Shown: positions 28,242-40,408, counted from the stretch's first letter. The stretch is DNA of 64,000 bases from Amycolatopsis acidiphila (GCF_021391495.1 NZ_CP090063.1:7998001-8062000); one strand, 5' to 3'. Translations and numbers: made by a program. The notes: generated by a model from the sequence alone, not told the origin.

Positions 28242-28357
28242 CGATCGGTATCACGGACGAGACTAGGGAGCGGCGCGGCCGCGGTCAAGGCTGTGGACGT
28301 CGCCGTTGGTAAACTTCGCAAGTACCGCCTACCTGCGAAGACATGGGAGCGCCCACC

Positions 28358-28594
28358 GTGGCCCGAGTCGTGGTCGACGTCATGCCCAAACCCGAGATCC
28401 TGGACCCGCAAGGTCAGGCCGTGGCAGGCGCGCTGCCACGCCTGGGCTTCACCGGGGTGTCCGAGGTGCGTCAGGGCAAGCATTTCGAGCTGGAGGTCGA
28501 CGACTCGGTCGACGACGAGACGCTGGCCAAGATCGCCGAGGGCTTTCTCGCCAACCCCGTGATCGAGGAGTGGACCGTGCGGAGGATCTCGTGA
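28358..28594 (+). CDS. purS: Phosphoribosylformylglycinamidine synthase subunit PurS
   Basis: 78 aa. PurS is the small structural subunit that bridges PurL and PurQ in the FGAM synthase complex. The protein begins [19 protein letters not shown] after the initiator, and the C-terminus has [12 protein letters not shown], both typical. GTG 28358 is chosen over the ATG at 28343 because GGGAG ends 8 nt before the GTG and the family starts here. TAAACT at 28310 may be the -10 box, which would give an untranslated leader of about 40 nt. The stop overlaps purQ by 4 nt. Confidence 0.95.
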   Translation: MARVVVDVMPKPEILDPQGQAVAGALPRLGFTGVSEVRQGKHFELEVDDSVDDETLAKIAEGFLANPVIEEWTVRRIS

Positions 28595-29265
28595 AGATCG
28601 GTGTCATCACCTTCCCCGGCACCCTCGACGACGTGGACGCTGCCCGCGCGGCGCGCTACGCCGACGCCGAGGCGGTGTCGCTGTGGCACGGGGACGAGGA
28701 CCTGCACGGGGTCGACGCGGTGATCGTGCCGGGCGGGTTCTCCTACGGGGACTACCTGCGCTGCGGCGCGATCGCCCGGTTCGCGCCGGTGATGAGCTCG
28801 GTCGTCGAGGCGGCGGGCAAGGGCATGCCGGTGCTCGGCATCTGCAACGGCTTCCAGATCCTGTGCGAGGCCGGGCTGCTGCCGGGCGCGCTGGTGCGGA
28901 ACAAGAACCTGCACTTCGTGTGCCGGGACCAGTGGCTGCGGGTGGAGAACAACTCGACCGCCTGGACCACCCGGTACGACAAGGGTGCGGAGATCCTGGT
29001 CCCGCTGAAGTCCGGCGAGGGCGGCTACGTGGCGGACCAGTCCACTCTGGACGAGCTGGAGGGCGAGGGCCGGGTGGTGTTCCGCTACGTCGGCGAGAAC
29101 CCGAACGGCTCGCGCGCCGACATCGCGGGCATCACCAGCGCCGACGGCCGGGTCGTCGGCCTGATGCCGCACCCCGAGCACGCGATCGACGCGCTGACCG
29201 GCCCCTCCGACGACGGCCTCGGGATGTTCTACTCGGCCGTCGACGCACTGGTGGCCAGCGCCTGA
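28591..29265 (+). CDS. purQ: Phosphoribosylformylglycinamidine synthase subunit PurQ (glutaminase)
   Basis: 224 aa, class I glutamine amidotransferase. It releases ammonia from glutamine for PurL. The nucleophile is in [11 protein letters not shown] (Cys near 85), and the His/Glu pair is in [10 protein letters not shown] near residue 192. The oxyanion region is [14 protein letters not shown] 28591 overlaps the purS stop (GTGA), so translation is coupled. purL lies 3.5 kb away, with an ABC exporter on the other strand between. Confidence 0.97.
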   Translation: MKIGVITFPGTLDDVDAARAARYADAEAVSLWHGDEDLHGVDAVIVPGGFSYGDYLRCGAIARFAPVMSSVVEAAGKGMPVLGICNGFQILCEAGLLPGALVRNKNLHFVCRDQWLRVENNSTAWTTRYDKGAEILVPLKSGEGGYVADQSTLDELEGEGRVVFRYVGENPNGSRADIAGITSADGRVVGLMPHPEHAIDALTGPSDDGLGMFYSAVDALVASA

Positions 29266-29361
29266 GGCGGTGGGCCGTCCAGGCTCTCCGTGCACGCATC
29301 GACGACAGCGTGCTCCGCGAACCGGCGGCACGCACGACGACCGGCACCGGCCGCCAACCCG

Positions 29362-31092
29362 TCAAACTCCGACCGCCGCCGCCTGGACCAGCCTCGCGTA
29401 CGCACCTCCGGCCGACAGCAGCCGCGCGTGCGGCCCCAGCTCCGTGATCCGCCCGTCCTCGACCACCGCGACGCGGTCGGCCGCCGCCGCCGTGTGCAGG
29501 CGGTGGGCGATGGCGATCACGGTGCGGCCTTCGAGCACGCCGTTGAGCGAGCGCTCCAGCTGCCGCGCGGAGGACGTGTCCAGCAGCGAGGTCGCCTCGT
29601 CGAGGACGACGGTGTGCGGGTCCGCCAGCACCACGCGGGCCAGCGCCAGCTGCTGCGCCACCGCCGCCGGGACCGCGAGCGAACCGGCGCCGAGGCGCGT
29701 GTCGAGCCCGTCGGGCAGCGCCGAGAACCAGCCGGTCAGCCCGGCCACCGACAGCGCCCGGACCAGGTCCGCGTCCTGCCACTCGCCCGCGGGCAGGGTC
29801 AGGTTCTCCCGCAGCGAACCCGCGAACACGTGGTGCTCCTGGGTCAGCAACAGCACCTCACCGCGCAGCACGTCCTCCGCCAGCGAAGACACCTCCGCGC
29901 CACCGATCGTCACCGAGCCCGAGCCCGGCGCGGCGACCCCGGCCAGCAGCCGGCCGAGGGTCGACTTGCCCGCACCCGAGGGCCCGACGATCACCAGCCG
30001 CTCACCCGGCGGGATGCGCAGGTCGATGCCGTGCAGCACCTCACGCTGCGCGGAGTAGCCGTACCGCACGCCCCGCACCACGATCTCCCGGCCGCGCGAC
30101 CGCCCGGCCCGCCCGGCGCGCTCCGCGCCACGAACGCCGAGGACGCGACGCAGCGCCGTGCCCGACACCTGCACGTCCTCGGTCCACCACAGCAGCTCTT
30201 CGAGCGGCCCTGCCAGCGCCTGCAGGTAGACGACCATCGTGGTCACCGTGCCCAGGCCGACCAGCCCGCGCGCGTACGCCCACGCACCGAGCAGGAGCAG
30301 CACGGCGATCGGCAGCACCTGCGACAGCTGCACCCACGGCACCCATTTCACCGTCAGCCGCCGCAGCTCGCGCTCGCGGTCGACCGCGCCACCGAGCGTC
30401 CGGCGCCCGAGCGTGACGCGGCGCCCGATCAGACCCAGCGCCTCCGCCGTCCGCGCGCCGTCCGCCGTCTCGTGCAGACCGGTCTGCACGTCCGCCCACG
30501 CGTCGAGCATCCGCTCGATCGTCGACGGCACCCGTGCCCAGTACCAGCGCGAGGAGAAGTACAGCAGCGGCACGGTGACCAGCAGCCCCAGCGCGAGCAG
30601 TGGCGAGGTCACCACCATCGCGACGACCGTGAGCAGCACGGTCATCCCGGCCACGGCGATCTGCGGCACGGCGTTGCGCACCGCGTGGTCGATCCGGTCG
30701 GCATCCGTGGTCGCCCGGCTGAGCAGGTCACCCGTGCCCGCCGCCTCGACGGTGCTCAGCGGCAGCTGCAGCGCCTGCCCCACGAACCGCTCCCGGGTCT
30801 CGGCCAGCACCTGCTCGCCGAGGATGCCCGCGTGCACCCGCGCGATCCGCTTGAGCACGGCCTGCACCACCAGCAGCACCACGAACAACACGGCGGGCAG
30901 CTCGATGTCCGCGTGCCCGGCCGCGACCGAGTCCACGAGGTGTCCCAGGATCTGCGGGCCCGCCAGCCCGGTCACCGCGGCCAGGCTGAACAGCCCGACC
31001 ACGGTGGCGAAGGACCCGCGATGCGCGCGCAGGGTGGTGCGCAGCCACGCCCTGGCCGCTTTCGCGGTCGCGAGCGGCAGTCTCACCGGCAC
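29362..31092 (-). CDS. ABC exporter half-transporter with intact Walker A but lost LSGGQ signature
   Basis: 576 aa. Six membrane segments over about residues 25-300, then a nucleotide-binding domain. Walker A is intact (VIVGPSGAGKSTLGRLL), the Q-loop is LLTQEHHVFAG, Walker B is TVVLDEATSLLD and the H-loop is AIAHRL. Where LSGGQ should be, the sequence reads GSLAVPAAVAQQLALAR. Its partner, overlapping by 10 nt upstream, has the reverse defect, so the pair should form one working and one dead ATP site. The transported molecule is unknown. It probably works only as a heterodimer in the cell membrane. Confidence 0.92.
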   Translation of the reverse strand: MPVRLPLATAKAARAWLRTTLRAHRGSFATVVGLFSLAAVTGLAGPQILGHLVDSVAAGHADIELPAVLFVVLLVVQAVLKRIARVHAGILGEQVLAETRERFVGQALQLPLSTVEAAGTGDLLSRATTDADRIDHAVRNAVPQIAVAGMTVLLTVVAMVVTSPLLALGLLVTVPLLYFSSRWYWARVPSTIERMLDAWADVQTGLHETADGARTAEALGLIGRRVTLGRRTLGGAVDRERELRRLTVKWVPWVQLSQVLPIAVLLLLGAWAYARGLVGLGTVTTMVVYLQALAGPLEELLWWTEDVQVSGTALRRVLGVRGAERAGRAGRSRGREIVVRGVRYGYSAQREVLHGIDLRIPPGERLVIVGPSGAGKSTLGRLLAGVAAPGSGSVTIGGAEVSSLAEDVLRGEVLLLTQEHHVFAGSLRENLTLPAGEWQDADLVRALSVAGLTGWFSALPDGLDTRLGAGSLAVPAAVAQQLALARVVLADPHTVVLDEATSLLDTSSARQLERSLNGVLEGRTVIAIAHRLHTAAAADRVAVVEDGRITELGPHARLLSAGGAYARLVQAAAVGV

Positions 31093-32657
31093 GAGATCAC
31101 CTCATCCGCCACGAGTGTCCACAAGGGACTCTCGGTGAACACCACTGTCGTCCTGCCCCGGCGGGTTTCCGCGATGCGCTCGGTGATCCGTGCCTCGGTG
31201 TGCGTGTCGACCGCCGAGGTCGGCTCGTCGAGCAGCAGCGTGTCCGGGTCCAGCGCCAGTGCGCGGGCCAGGCTCAGCCGCTGCCGCTGACCACCGGAGA
31301 CCTCACGGCCCCGCTCGCCGATCAGCTCGTCGAGCCCCGCCGGGAACCCGGCCACGATGTCGTCGGCGTCGGCCGCCCACAACGCGTCCTCCGCCTTGTC
31401 CGCGGGCACCAGCTGCTCGCGCAGCGCGCCCGAGAACCACAGGTCCTGGTTGTGCGCGTAGACCACCCGCTCGCGCAGCTGCCCCAGCGCGACGTGGTCC
31501 GCGGGCACGCCCGAGACCAGCACCTGCTCACCGGGCGCCGGGTCGGCGAACCGCGCCATCCGCGCGGCCAGCGCCTCGGCCTGCGGGCCCGCGTCGATCA
31601 CGGTCAGCTTCCCCGCCACCGCGGTGAAGCCGGTCTCGCTGTCGTGCAGCTCCAGCGGCCCGTCCGGCAGTGCGACCGGCTGCGCCGGCTCGGCCAGGAA
31701 CGGCCGCAGGCTCAGCACGCCGCAGATCTTCTTCGCCGACACCAGCGCCGAGGCCAGTGCCCCGGCGAACTCGGTCGCCGTGCTCACCGGCACCACCATG
31801 AAGGCCGACGCGGCGTAGAACGTGACCAGCTCGCCCACGCTGATCGTGCCCGCGACCGCGAGCCGCGCGCCCAGGTACGTGATGACCACCGTGACCAGGC
31901 CCGGCAACAGCACCTCCGCGGCCATCAGCCAGGACTCACTGCGCGCCACCCCGACACCGGCCCACCGCACCCGCTGGCTCGCCGCCCGGAAGCGCTCGAG
32001 GAACTGTCGCTCGCCGCCGATTCCACGCAGGATCCGCAGGCCGGACACGATGTCCGAGGCGATCGCGTTGACCTCCGACAGCTCCTCGCGCTGCACCCCC
32101 TTGCGCCTCTGCAGCGGCGCGATGAGCTTGCCCATACTCAGCACGGCGAGCGGCACGCCGACCATCGCGACCACGCCGAGCAGCGGCGAGGAGAACAGCA
32201 GCACGACGGCGACCGTGAGGAACGCCACCACCGCGCCGAACAGCCGGCCCATCGTCTCCAGCACGTTGCCGATCCGGCCGATGTCGCTGGAGGAGATCGC
32301 CATCACGTCACCGGTCGCGGCCTGGGCGCGCAGCGAGGCGCCGAGCCGTGCGGTGTGGTCGGCGACCACCCGTTGCGCCGAGGCCGCGCCGTGCAGCCAG
32401 ATGCCGTGCACCGCGAAGATCATCGCCGCGCCGAACACCGCCTGCACCACGGCGAGGCCCGCGATGAGCCCGGCCTCGGCCCAGATCGGCCGCCCCTGCG
32501 CGATCGCCTCGACGGTGTTCCCGATCACCACCGGCAGCAGTGCGGCCGGCAGCAGCCACACCGCGCCCAGCACACAGGCGGCCACGGCCAGCAAGGGCCG
32601 GGCCCTGAGCAGGGCGCCGAGGAAGCGCAGCGGGGTGAGCCGGGACGGCAGACGCAT
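31083..32657 (-). CDS. ABC exporter half-transporter with degenerate Walker A and H-loop
   Basis: 524 aa. Six membrane segments over about residues 15-290. In the nucleotide-binding domain the Walker A loop is replaced by [19 protein letters not shown], with no GxxGxGK. The signature is intact ([18 protein letters not shown]) and Walker B is [12 protein letters not shown]. The switch histidine is replaced in VVFTESPLW. It is complementary to the downstream partner (29362-31092). The gene starts just 115 nt from the divergent purL start. Confidence 0.92.
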   Translation of the reverse strand: MRLPSRLTPLRFLGALLRARPLLAVAACVLGAVWLLPAALLPVVIGNTVEAIAQGRPIWAEAGLIAGLAVVQAVFGAAMIFAVHGIWLHGAASAQRVVADHTARLGASLRAQAATGDVMAISSSDIGRIGNVLETMGRLFGAVVAFLTVAVVLLFSSPLLGVVAMVGVPLAVLSMGKLIAPLQRRKGVQREELSEVNAIASDIVSGLRILRGIGGERQFLERFRAASQRVRWAGVGVARSESWLMAAEVLLPGLVTVVITYLGARLAVAGTISVGELVTFYAASAFMVVPVSTATEFAGALASALVSAKKICGVLSLRPFLAEPAQPVALPDGPLELHDSETGFTAVAGKLTVIDAGPQAEALAARMARFADPAPGEQVLVSGVPADHVALGQLRERVVYAHNQDLWFSGALREQLVPADKAEDALWAADADDIVAGFPAGLDELIGERGREVSGGQRQRLSLARALALDPDTLLLDEPTSAVDTHTEARITERIAETRRGRTTVVFTESPLWTLVADEVISCR

Positions 32658-32760
32658 TCCGTCAACGGTATGGATCCGCCGTGTCCGAAGCGACCGATTT
32701 TCGGCGCCCGCCCGCCGACGGCCCGACCACCGCCCCCGACGGACGCGCTTCGCGCCCGGT

Positions 32761-32766
32761 TACCCT
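32761..32766 (+). promoter_or_regulatory. Leaderless -10 element of purL
   Basis: TACCCT, six bases (GGGGGC), then GTG at 32773. Confidence 0.6.
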
Positions 32767-32772
32767 GGGGGC

Positions 32773-35057
<2,285 letters not shown>

Positions 35058-35061
<4 letters not shown>

Positions 35062-35576
35062 TCCGGGACGGTCAGGCTGCGCTGCATCAGCAGGGTGTCC
35101 AGCCGGCGGCCGTGCTTGAAGCCGACGCCGGTGAGGCGGCCGGCTTCGGCGAAGCCGCGGCGGCGGTGCAGGAACGGCGACGCGTTCGCCGGCCCCGGAT
35201 CCGCGATCACGGCGATCACTTCGCGGATGCCGGCGGCCGCGCACCGCGCGAGCAGCTCGTCGAGCAGCAGGCCGCCGATGCCGCGACCCGCCGCGGCAGG
35301 CGCGAGGTAGATGGAGTCCTCCACGGTGTGCCGGTAGGCCGGCCGCGTCTTCCACGGCGAGCAGTAGGCGTACCCCACCACCGCGTCGGCGTCGCGCGCG
35401 ACCAGGAAGGGCAGGCCGGCGCCGGTCACCGCGGCGAAGCGCTGCTTCCACTCGGTCTCGTCCGGAGCGACCAGCTCGAAGGTGGCGACGCTGCGCTCGA
35501 CGTAGTGGGCGTAGATCTCCGCGATCGCCGGCAGGTCGGCTTCCGTCGCTGTTTTCACTATAGAGGAATTATCCAC
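35058..35576 (-). CDS. GNAT acetyltransferase, phosphinothricin-acetyltransferase-like
   Basis: 172 aa. Landmarks of the PAT/Bar group: [20 protein letters not shown] at the start, [40 protein letters not shown] (acetyl-CoA loop), and [20 protein letters not shown]. It transfers acetyl to an amino group; phosphinothricin, methionine sulfone or an unrelated amine are possible substrates. GTG 35576 is preferred because TATCCT lies six bases upstream; a GTG at codon 7 (35558) is an alternative. It diverges from an XRE-cupin regulator with only 13 bp between start codons. Confidence 0.87.
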
Positions 35577-35589
35577 TACTATAGGATAG
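35556..35589. promoter_or_regulatory. Overlapping divergent leaderless promoters with two CTATAG palindromes
   Basis: For the plus-strand gene TACTAT (35577-35582) lies 7 bases before ATG 35590. For the minus-strand gene TATCCT (complement of 35583-35588) lies six bases before GTG 35576. The two -10 elements are adjacent, so polymerase cannot use both at once. CTATAG occurs at 35558-35563 and 35579-35584, 21 bp (two helical turns) apart, in an AT-rich island, and is a candidate operator for the XRE-cupin protein. Confidence 0.55.
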
Positions 35590-36177
35590 ATGAACCTCGC
35601 GGCACTGGGCGAACGGATTCAGGCGGCACGCACGGAACGGGGGCTGACCCTGCAGACGCTCGCGGACCGCTCGGGGGTCAGCGTCAGCATGTTGTCCTCG
35701 GTCGAGCGGGGTGCGAAGGCGCCGACGGTGGTGGTGCTCGACCGGATCGCGGACGGCCTCGGTATCGCACTGGTGCAGCTGCTCACCAAGCCGGAGCGGG
35801 TGATCGTCCGGCGGGCCGCCGAGCAGGACACCGTGCACGAGCCCGGCGGGTGGCAGCGCACGATCCTGACACCGGTCGTGCCGGGGGTGAACTTCGAATG
35901 GATCCGCTCGACGCTGCCGCCGGACTGTGCGGCCGGTACCTATCCGCCGTACGCGCCGGGCTCCCACGAGTTCATCGTGGTGCAGCGCGGCACCCTGACG
36001 CTGACCGTCGACGGCGAGGTGGTGATCCTCGGCGAAGGCGACTCGCTGTACCTCGCCGCCGACGTCACGCTCTCCTACGCCAACCACTCCGACGCCCCCT
36101 GCACGTACTACGTGGCGGCGTTGGTCATGCGGCCGAGAAGCCCCGGCCTCGGCCGCATGGCCAGGGTCGATCAGTAG
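35590..36177 (+). CDS. XRE-family regulator with C-terminal cupin domain
   Basis: 195 aa. Helix-turn-helix at about residues 6-60: [40 protein letters not shown]. Cupin domain at about 75-190, with [20 protein letters not shown] (motif 1; the His and Glu are metal-type ligands) and [18 protein letters not shown] (motif 2, where the usual His is less clear). Such fusions sense a small molecule and often repress the gene next to them, here the acetyltransferase (inference). The end overlaps the convergent gene by 7 nt. Confidence 0.9.
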   Translation: MNLAALGERIQAARTERGLTLQTLADRSGVSVSMLSSVERGAKAPTVVVLDRIADGLGIALVQLLTKPERVIVRRAAEQDTVHEPGGWQRTILTPVVPGVNFEWIRSTLPPDCAAGTYPPYAPGSHEFIVVQRGTLTLTVDGEVVILGEGDSLYLAADVTLSYANHSDAPCTYYVAALVMRPRSPGLGRMARVDQ

Positions 36178-37250
36178 AAGTCGAAGTTGTCGATGCAGGC
36201 CTGGCCGCCGTCGACCTCGTCCGTCGAGATGAAGCCGCCGCTGATCTGCTCGCCGCCGATGGTGCCCTTGAGGTCACCGAGACCGATGCCGTCGATGCCC
36301 GACATGTCCGCGGTCAGCTGCGAGCCCTGCGAAGTCGCCTTCGACACGTTGGGCTGGATGTCGCCCGTGTCGGCCTGGCACACCAGCGCCATCGCGCCCG
36401 CGCTGTCGCGGCCGTTGACCTTGGTCAGGAAGTTCTGTGCGGTCACGTTGTAGGCGTCGCTGCTGCCGGAGCCCGAGCTGGAGGTCGGTGAGCTGCTGCG
36501 GCTGCGCGAGGAAGTCGAGGGCGACCGGGTCGAGCTGCCCGACGAGGACTTGAGCGACAGGTCGTGCCAGCACCACTTGTCGTTCTGCTTCTCCAGGCCG
36601 CCGGTGGCCGTGCCGTTCGTGCCCGAGGCGGTGACCGCGACGACCACCGTCGCCTTGTCGCCGTTGGCCTGCACGCTGGTGAGCTTCGCGTTCGACACGT
36701 CGTTGACCTCGTCGATCGCCTCGTTGACATCCGACTCGGCGTTCGCGCAGACCAGCGACTTGAGCGCGACCTTGTCGTGCTTGTTGAGCCCGTCCACGAT
36801 CGACTGCGCCACCGGGTTCGGCCCGGAGCCGCTGCCGCCGACGAAGAAGCCCGGCTTCCAGAAGCCCGTGATGCCCAGCGCCGCGAGGATCACGACGAGC
36901 CCGACGGTCAGGCCGATCCACAGGCCCTTCTTGCTCCCGCCCCCGCCGGGCGGCGGGGCGCCGTACATGCCCGGCGGGTACTGGCCGTACGGCGGCTGGC
37001 CGCCGCCCCCGGACTGGTCGTAGGGATAGGGCTGGGTGTATCCCGGCTGGCCGTAGGGCTGTTGACCGTATCCGGGCTGTTGCCCGTACTGCGGCTGGCC
37101 GGGCTGCTGCGGGAAGTCCCCGGACGGGGGATAGCCCGGCTGCTGCTGGCCGTAGCCACCGGGCTGCTGCCCGTACCCGCCCGGCTGCTGCCCGTACGGA
37201 TCAGGTTGCTGACCGTAGTCCGGCTGGCCCGGCTGCGGTGGATAGGTCAT
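36171..37250 (-). CDS. Gln/Pro/Tyr/Gly-rich membrane-anchored protein with two extracytoplasmic repeats (DUF4878-like)
   Basis: 359 aa from ATG 37250, which has AAAGG 8 nt upstream; an in-frame ATG at 37268 does not. Residues 1-103 are low-complexity repeats of YGQQPGG and YGQPG type. A membrane helix follows KKG at about 107-130 ([20 protein letters not shown]). Two related domains follow, each with NGLNKHD- or [12 protein letters not shown] helix and a cysteine pair ([30 protein letters not shown]), split by a Ser/Arg-rich linker near 240-275. The fold resembles NTF2-like DUF4878. Function unknown; a surface or cell-wall role is likely. Confidence 0.75.
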   Translation of the reverse strand: MTYPPQPGQPDYGQQPDPYGQQPGGYGQQPGGYGQQQPGYPPSGDFPQQPGQPQYGQQPGYGQQPYGQPGYTQPYPYDQSGGGGQPPYGQYPPGMYGAPPPGGGGSKKGLWIGLTVGLVVILAALGITGFWKPGFFVGGSGSGPNPVAQSIVDGLNKHDKVALKSLVCANAESDVNEAIDEVNDVSNAKLTSVQANGDKATVVVAVTASGTNGTATGGLEKQNDKWCWHDLSLKSSSGSSTRSPSTSSRSRSSSPTSSSGSGSSDAYNVTAQNFLTKVNGRDSAGAMALVCQADTGDIQPNVSKATSQGSQLTADMSGIDGIGLGDLKGTIGGEQISGGFISTDEVDGGQACIDNFDFY

Positions 37251-37326
37251 CGGCGTCGCCTTTCGCATGTCACTACGCCCGCTCGGACGTGCCGGCGCCG
37301 GGCCTGGTTCCAGGAAAATACGCGAG

Positions 37327-37359
37327 AAGGGCTCCTGCCCGGTGCGGACAGGAGCCCTT
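37327..37359 (-). terminator. Rho-independent-type hairpin after the GH25 gene
   Basis: AAGGGCTCCTG (37327-37337) pairs perfectly with CAGGAGCCCTT (37349-37359), an 11-bp stem with an 11-nt loop, 15 bp past the GH25 stop. The T-tract is weak, as usual in high-GC genomes. Confidence 0.75.
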
Positions 37360-37374
37360 TCGTGATCGATTCGT

Positions 37375-38244
37375 TCAGTCGTGGTTGGTCGCGAGCACCA
37401 CCAGGCGGTCGATCGAACCGTTGAAGGTGTCCTGGTCGATGGGGCTCGAGCTGTACTGCCAGAAGGTGTAGGTGCCCCAGTTGTACGGCAGGGTGCCGAC
37501 ACTCGAGGCGTACCGGGCGACCCACAGCGGGTTCGTCGAGCTGAAGTCGCCGTCCACGCACTGGCCCCACCAGCTCGTGCTCGAGTAGATGGCGGGGTAC
37601 TTGTTGGTGCGCGCGTGGTAGGTGTCGCTGAAGTCCTTGATCCACGCCGTCATCGCGCTCTTCGACTTGCCGTAGCAGGTTGCGCCGTAGGGGTTGTACT
37701 CCATGTCGAGCGCCCCGGGCAGGGTCCTGCCGTCCGCCGACCAGCCGCCCCCGTGGTCGACGAAGTAGTTCGCCTGCGCCGCGCCGGTCGAGGTGTCGGG
37801 GGTCGCGAAGTGGTAGGCGCCGCGGATCATGCCCACGTCGTAGGAACCGTTGTACTGCTGGGCGAAGTACGGGTTCGTGTAGTTGGTGTTCTCGGTCGCC
37901 TTGACGTAGGCGAACCGGACGCCCTGCCCCCAGTAGCTGTTCCAGTCGACGTTGCCCTGGTGCCCGCTCACGTCGATGCCGGCGACGGTGGCCGTGGCGA
38001 TCACGCCGTCGACGTCGAGCCCCTGTGGTCGCTGCGCGACGACCTTGGTGCCCGGATTGGACTGATCACCTTCGACCCGCTTGATCTGCGAGCCCATTTC
38101 GTGGTCGTACTGCGCGACGTACGCGTCGATCGACGTGGCGTCGTCGGCGTCCGCCGGGGTGATCAGGCCGGACAGCAGCGCGGCCGCCGACGCGGCACAG
38201 ACGGCGGCCGCGATCTGACACCGTCTTCTCGGAGAAGTGGACAT
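37375..38244 (-). CDS. Secreted GH25 lysozyme (muramidase)
   Basis: 289 aa. Signal peptide [20 protein letters not shown] and onward, cleavage likely near ADA-DD (about 33). A 55-residue N-terminal region precedes the GH25 barrel. Catalytic landmarks: [13 protein letters not shown] (first Asp), [24 protein letters not shown], and [11 protein letters not shown] with the DxE catalytic pair. WQYSSS is near the end. It hydrolyses the MurNAc-GlcNAc bond outside the membrane. It is a paralogue of the gene just upstream, sharing the segment [19 protein letters not shown] lies 9 nt before the ATG. Confidence 0.95.
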   Translation of the reverse strand: MSTSPRRRCQIAAAVCAASAAALLSGLITPADADDATSIDAYVAQYDHEMGSQIKRVEGDQSNPGTKVVAQRPQGLDVDGVIATATVAGIDVSGHQGNVDWNSYWGQGVRFAYVKATENTNYTNPYFAQQYNGSYDVGMIRGAYHFATPDTSTGAAQANYFVDHGGGWSADGRTLPGALDMEYNPYGATCYGKSKSAMTAWIKDFSDTYHARTNKYPAIYSSTSWWGQCVDGDFSSTNPLWVARYASSVGTLPYNWGTYTFWQYSSSPIDQDTFNGSIDRLVVLATNHD

Positions 38245-38276
38245 GGACGTATCCCTTTCGGTTGCCCTCGCGGTGT

Positions 38277-38301
38277 GGACGGCTTTTGCAGGGAGCCGTC
38301 C
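38277..38301 (-). promoter_or_regulatory. Hairpin in the upstream region of the GH25 gene
   Basis: GGACGGCT (38277-38284) and AGCCGTCC (38294-38301) form an 8-bp stem with a 9-nt loop, 33 nt before the ATG. It may be a 5'-leader structure or a weak terminator for the upstream lysozyme. The rest of the 191-bp gap shows no recognisable riboswitch. Confidence 0.4.
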
Positions 38302-38435
38302 GCGCGTGATTCTTTATGACGACATACCGACTTGTCACCAACTTCCTCGAAGTTCGCGTGTCGCGTGAGGAATTTACGCACGTCGGACCGGAGAGAGCCG
38401 ACTTTCGTCGTCCCCCCTATGGTCTAAACCGCCGG

Positions 38436-39242
38436 TCAGCGGCCGAGGGCGAAGCCCCGCAGCTGGTCCGCGGTGCCGTAGTAGAGGTTCTGGTCGCCGG
38501 GCAGCGTGCCCGCGGCCGCGTACTGCCAGATCAACTGGCTGTCCCAGCTCGTGGGCAGGGCGCCTGGGACCTCCTTGTACCGCGCGAGCCACAGCGGGTT
38601 CGCGCCGAAACCGGCGTTGCCGCCCGTACACCGGTTCCACCACACGGTCGAGGTGTAGATCGTGGGGAGCCGGCCGGTGCGGACGCGGTAGGTGTTGGAG
38701 AAGTCGGCGAGCCACGCGCTCATCGCCGCCGGATCCTTGCCGTAGCAGGCGTCGCCGTACGGGTTGTACTCCGCGTCGAGCGCGCCGGGCAGGGTCTTGC
38801 CGTCCGCCGACCAGCCCCCGCCGTGGTCGACGAAGTAGTTCGCCTGCTCGGCGCCGCTGGAGACGTCCGGTCGGGCGAAGTGGTACGCGCCGCGCACCAT
38901 GCCGACCTGGAACGAGCCGTCGTACTGCTGCCCGAACTGCGGGTTGATGTACCCGGTGCCCTCGGTGGCCTTGACGTAGACGAACCGGGCGCCCGCCTGC
39001 CGCGCGGCGGCCCAGTCGACCGGCCCCTGGTGGCTGCTGACGTCGTGTCCGAGCGTGCCGTCGAGATCCTGGTAGGCCGGGGCGCTCCCCACGCCCTCGA
39101 CCTTGGCGATCTGCGACCCGGCGGACGTGGTGTCCGCGAGGCTGTAGTCCGCGGCGGCCGCGGCCGGGGCGAACGCCACTGCCAGTCCGCTGGACAGGCA
39201 CAGGGCTGCGCCCCAGCGCAGCCGGAAAATCCACGAACGCAT
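38436..39242 (-). CDS. Secreted GH25 lysozyme, second paralogue
   Basis: 268 aa. Signal peptide MRSWIFRLRWGAALCLSSGL with likely cleavage after AAAAA (about 34). GH25 motifs: GHDVSSHQGPVDW, FVYVKATEGTGYINP, GAYHFARPD, GALDAEYNPYG (DxE), WQYAAAG. A short region after the signal (SLADTTSAGSQIAKVEG) matches SQIKRVEG in the downstream paralogue, so the pair arose by duplication including that linker. GGGAGG lies before the start. No separate cell-wall binding domain is present in either protein. Confidence 0.95.
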   Translation of the reverse strand: MRSWIFRLRWGAALCLSSGLAVAFAPAAAAADYSLADTTSAGSQIAKVEGVGSAPAYQDLDGTLGHDVSSHQGPVDWAAARQAGARFVYVKATEGTGYINPQFGQQYDGSFQVGMVRGAYHFARPDVSSGAEQANYFVDHGGGWSADGKTLPGALDAEYNPYGDACYGKDPAAMSAWLADFSNTYRVRTGRLPTIYTSTVWWNRCTGGNAGFGANPLWLARYKEVPGALPTSWDSQLIWQYAAAGTLPGDQNLYYGTADQLRGFALGR

Positions 39243-39347
39243 AGCGACCTCCCTCTCCCTCAGAAGGTCACGATGCCTCTATCGAGCACACTTAGCGAAT
39301 CGAATGTCACTCGCTGGAGTGATGTTGGGCGTGTCGTGTGAAGATCG

Positions 39348-39971
39348 TTACCGCTGCCCCTCCCGCGCGAGCGCCTGCTCCAGGTGCTCCGCGGGAACCA
39401 CCGCGGTGATCATGTCGTGCGGGTTGATGGCCACCGGATGACCGGCCAGCAGGGGCACCATGTCGCGGCCGAGCACGGCACGGGCGTGCGGCCACTCGCG
39501 CGGCACCAGCGTCTTCGACGTGTACGCGGGCACCATGACCCGGCCGTCGGTGTTGTGGAAGCCGATGACCGTGCGCTGCAGCGGCGACATCGCGTAGACG
39601 AACAGGGTCGCGTTGAGGATCACCGGCGGCAGGTCCTCGGCGGGCCGGTGGTTCGTGCGGACCAGCTGCAGCAACCGCTCCAGCTCGTTGCCGGGCTCGG
39701 GGAAGCCGAGCGCCTTCGGCGAGGGGCGGTAGCGGTCGTTGGGGTGGAAGTCCTCGACGATGTTGCCGCGCCCGTTGACCGGGTAGGCGCCGACGACCGC
39801 CCACGAGGGCACCGGACCGTTGGGATCGAAGGCCTCGTCGATCACGTACAACCAGCTGTTGGGGTTGGCCCTCGCGTTCGCGCGCATCTCCTCGGTGATC
39901 TTCGGCTTGCCGGGCCTGATGGTGGTCTGGGGACTCGGTACGAGCCGGTCTGCGTCGTCCCGCTGCGCCAT
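39348..39971 (-). CDS. Type VII secretion system-associated protein (SseB-like)
   Basis: 207 aa from ATG 39971; an in-frame GTG four codons earlier lacks a ribosome site. The sequence holds [20 protein letters not shown] and [20 protein letters not shown] followed by [20 protein letters not shown] and [10 protein letters not shown], a pattern I associate with actinobacterial proteins labelled type VII secretion-associated. The C-terminal 90 residues ([29 protein letters not shown]) resemble an SseB-like domain. No signal peptide or membrane helix. Its place beside two lysozymes, 23 kb from the ESX locus, is suggestive only. Confidence 0.6.
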   Translation of the reverse strand: MAQRDDADRLVPSPQTTIRPGKPKITEEMRANARANPNSWLYVIDEAFDPNGPVPSWAVVGAYPVNGRGNIVEDFHPNDRYRPSPKALGFPEPGNELERLLQLVRTNHRPAEDLPPVILNATLFVYAMSPLQRTVIGFHNTDGRVMVPAYTSKTLVPREWPHARAVLGRDMVPLLAGHPVAINPHDMITAVVPAEHLEQALAREGQR

Positions 39972-40014
39972 GTTCAACCCCACGTCTCGCGTGCCTTCGT
40001 ACTGACGTTCACTC

Positions 40015-40020
40015 TACTGT
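40015..40020 (+). promoter_or_regulatory. Leaderless -10 element of the SCP-like gene
   Basis: TACTGT, seven bases, then ATG at 40028. Confidence 0.55.
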
Positions 40021-40027
40021 TCCTCCC

Positions 40028-40408
40028 ATGCCCACTTCGCGTTCGGTCGACCCCGCAGAGTTACGTGCCGCGGTGACGGCGGTCGCCGGCTGGCTGTCCG
40101 GGAACGAGGAGAAACCGGCGCGACCGGCCCTGGCCGCCGCCGTGCGGCTCAGCCTACGCGCTCTGGCGGCCGGGGCGCCGGGACGAAGTGTCGAGGTCCG
40201 CGTTCCGCCATTTGGTGCAGTGCAATGCATCGAAGGCCTCCGGCACACCCGCGGCACCCCGCCGAACATCGTCGAGACCGACCCGCGGACGTGGCTCGAA
40301 CTCGCCACCGGCCGTCTCAAGTGGACAGACGCGATCGAGGCCGGCCGGGTCACCGCTTCCGGGACCCGCGCCGACCTCTCCCACTGGCTGCCGGTGGTCC
40401 GGGCCTAG
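40028..40408 (+). CDS. Sterol-carrier-family protein (Rv0807-like)
   Basis: 126 aa. An all-helical N-terminus ([18 protein letters not shown]) is followed by a short alpha/beta SCP-like domain with [36 protein letters not shown] and [20 protein letters not shown]. The WLELATGRL and GRVTASG elements are the SCP2-type core. Rv0807 occupies the place just before purF in M. tuberculosis; here a methyltransferase and the XRE/DUF397 unit lie between. The bound ligand is unknown. Confidence 0.8.
   Translation: MPTSRSVDPAELRAAVTAVAGWLSGNEEKPARPALAAAVRLSLRALAAGAPGRSVEVRVPPFGAVQCIEGLRHTRGTPPNIVETDPRTWLELATGRLKWTDAIEAGRVTASGTRADLSHWLPVVRA

Noticed and set aside
38245..38435. A c-di-AMP (ydaO-type) riboswitch before the GH25 gene
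   Set aside because: Such riboswitches precede actinobacterial wall hydrolases, so the gap was read for its conserved blocks, but they are absent. Only an 8-bp hairpin is seen.
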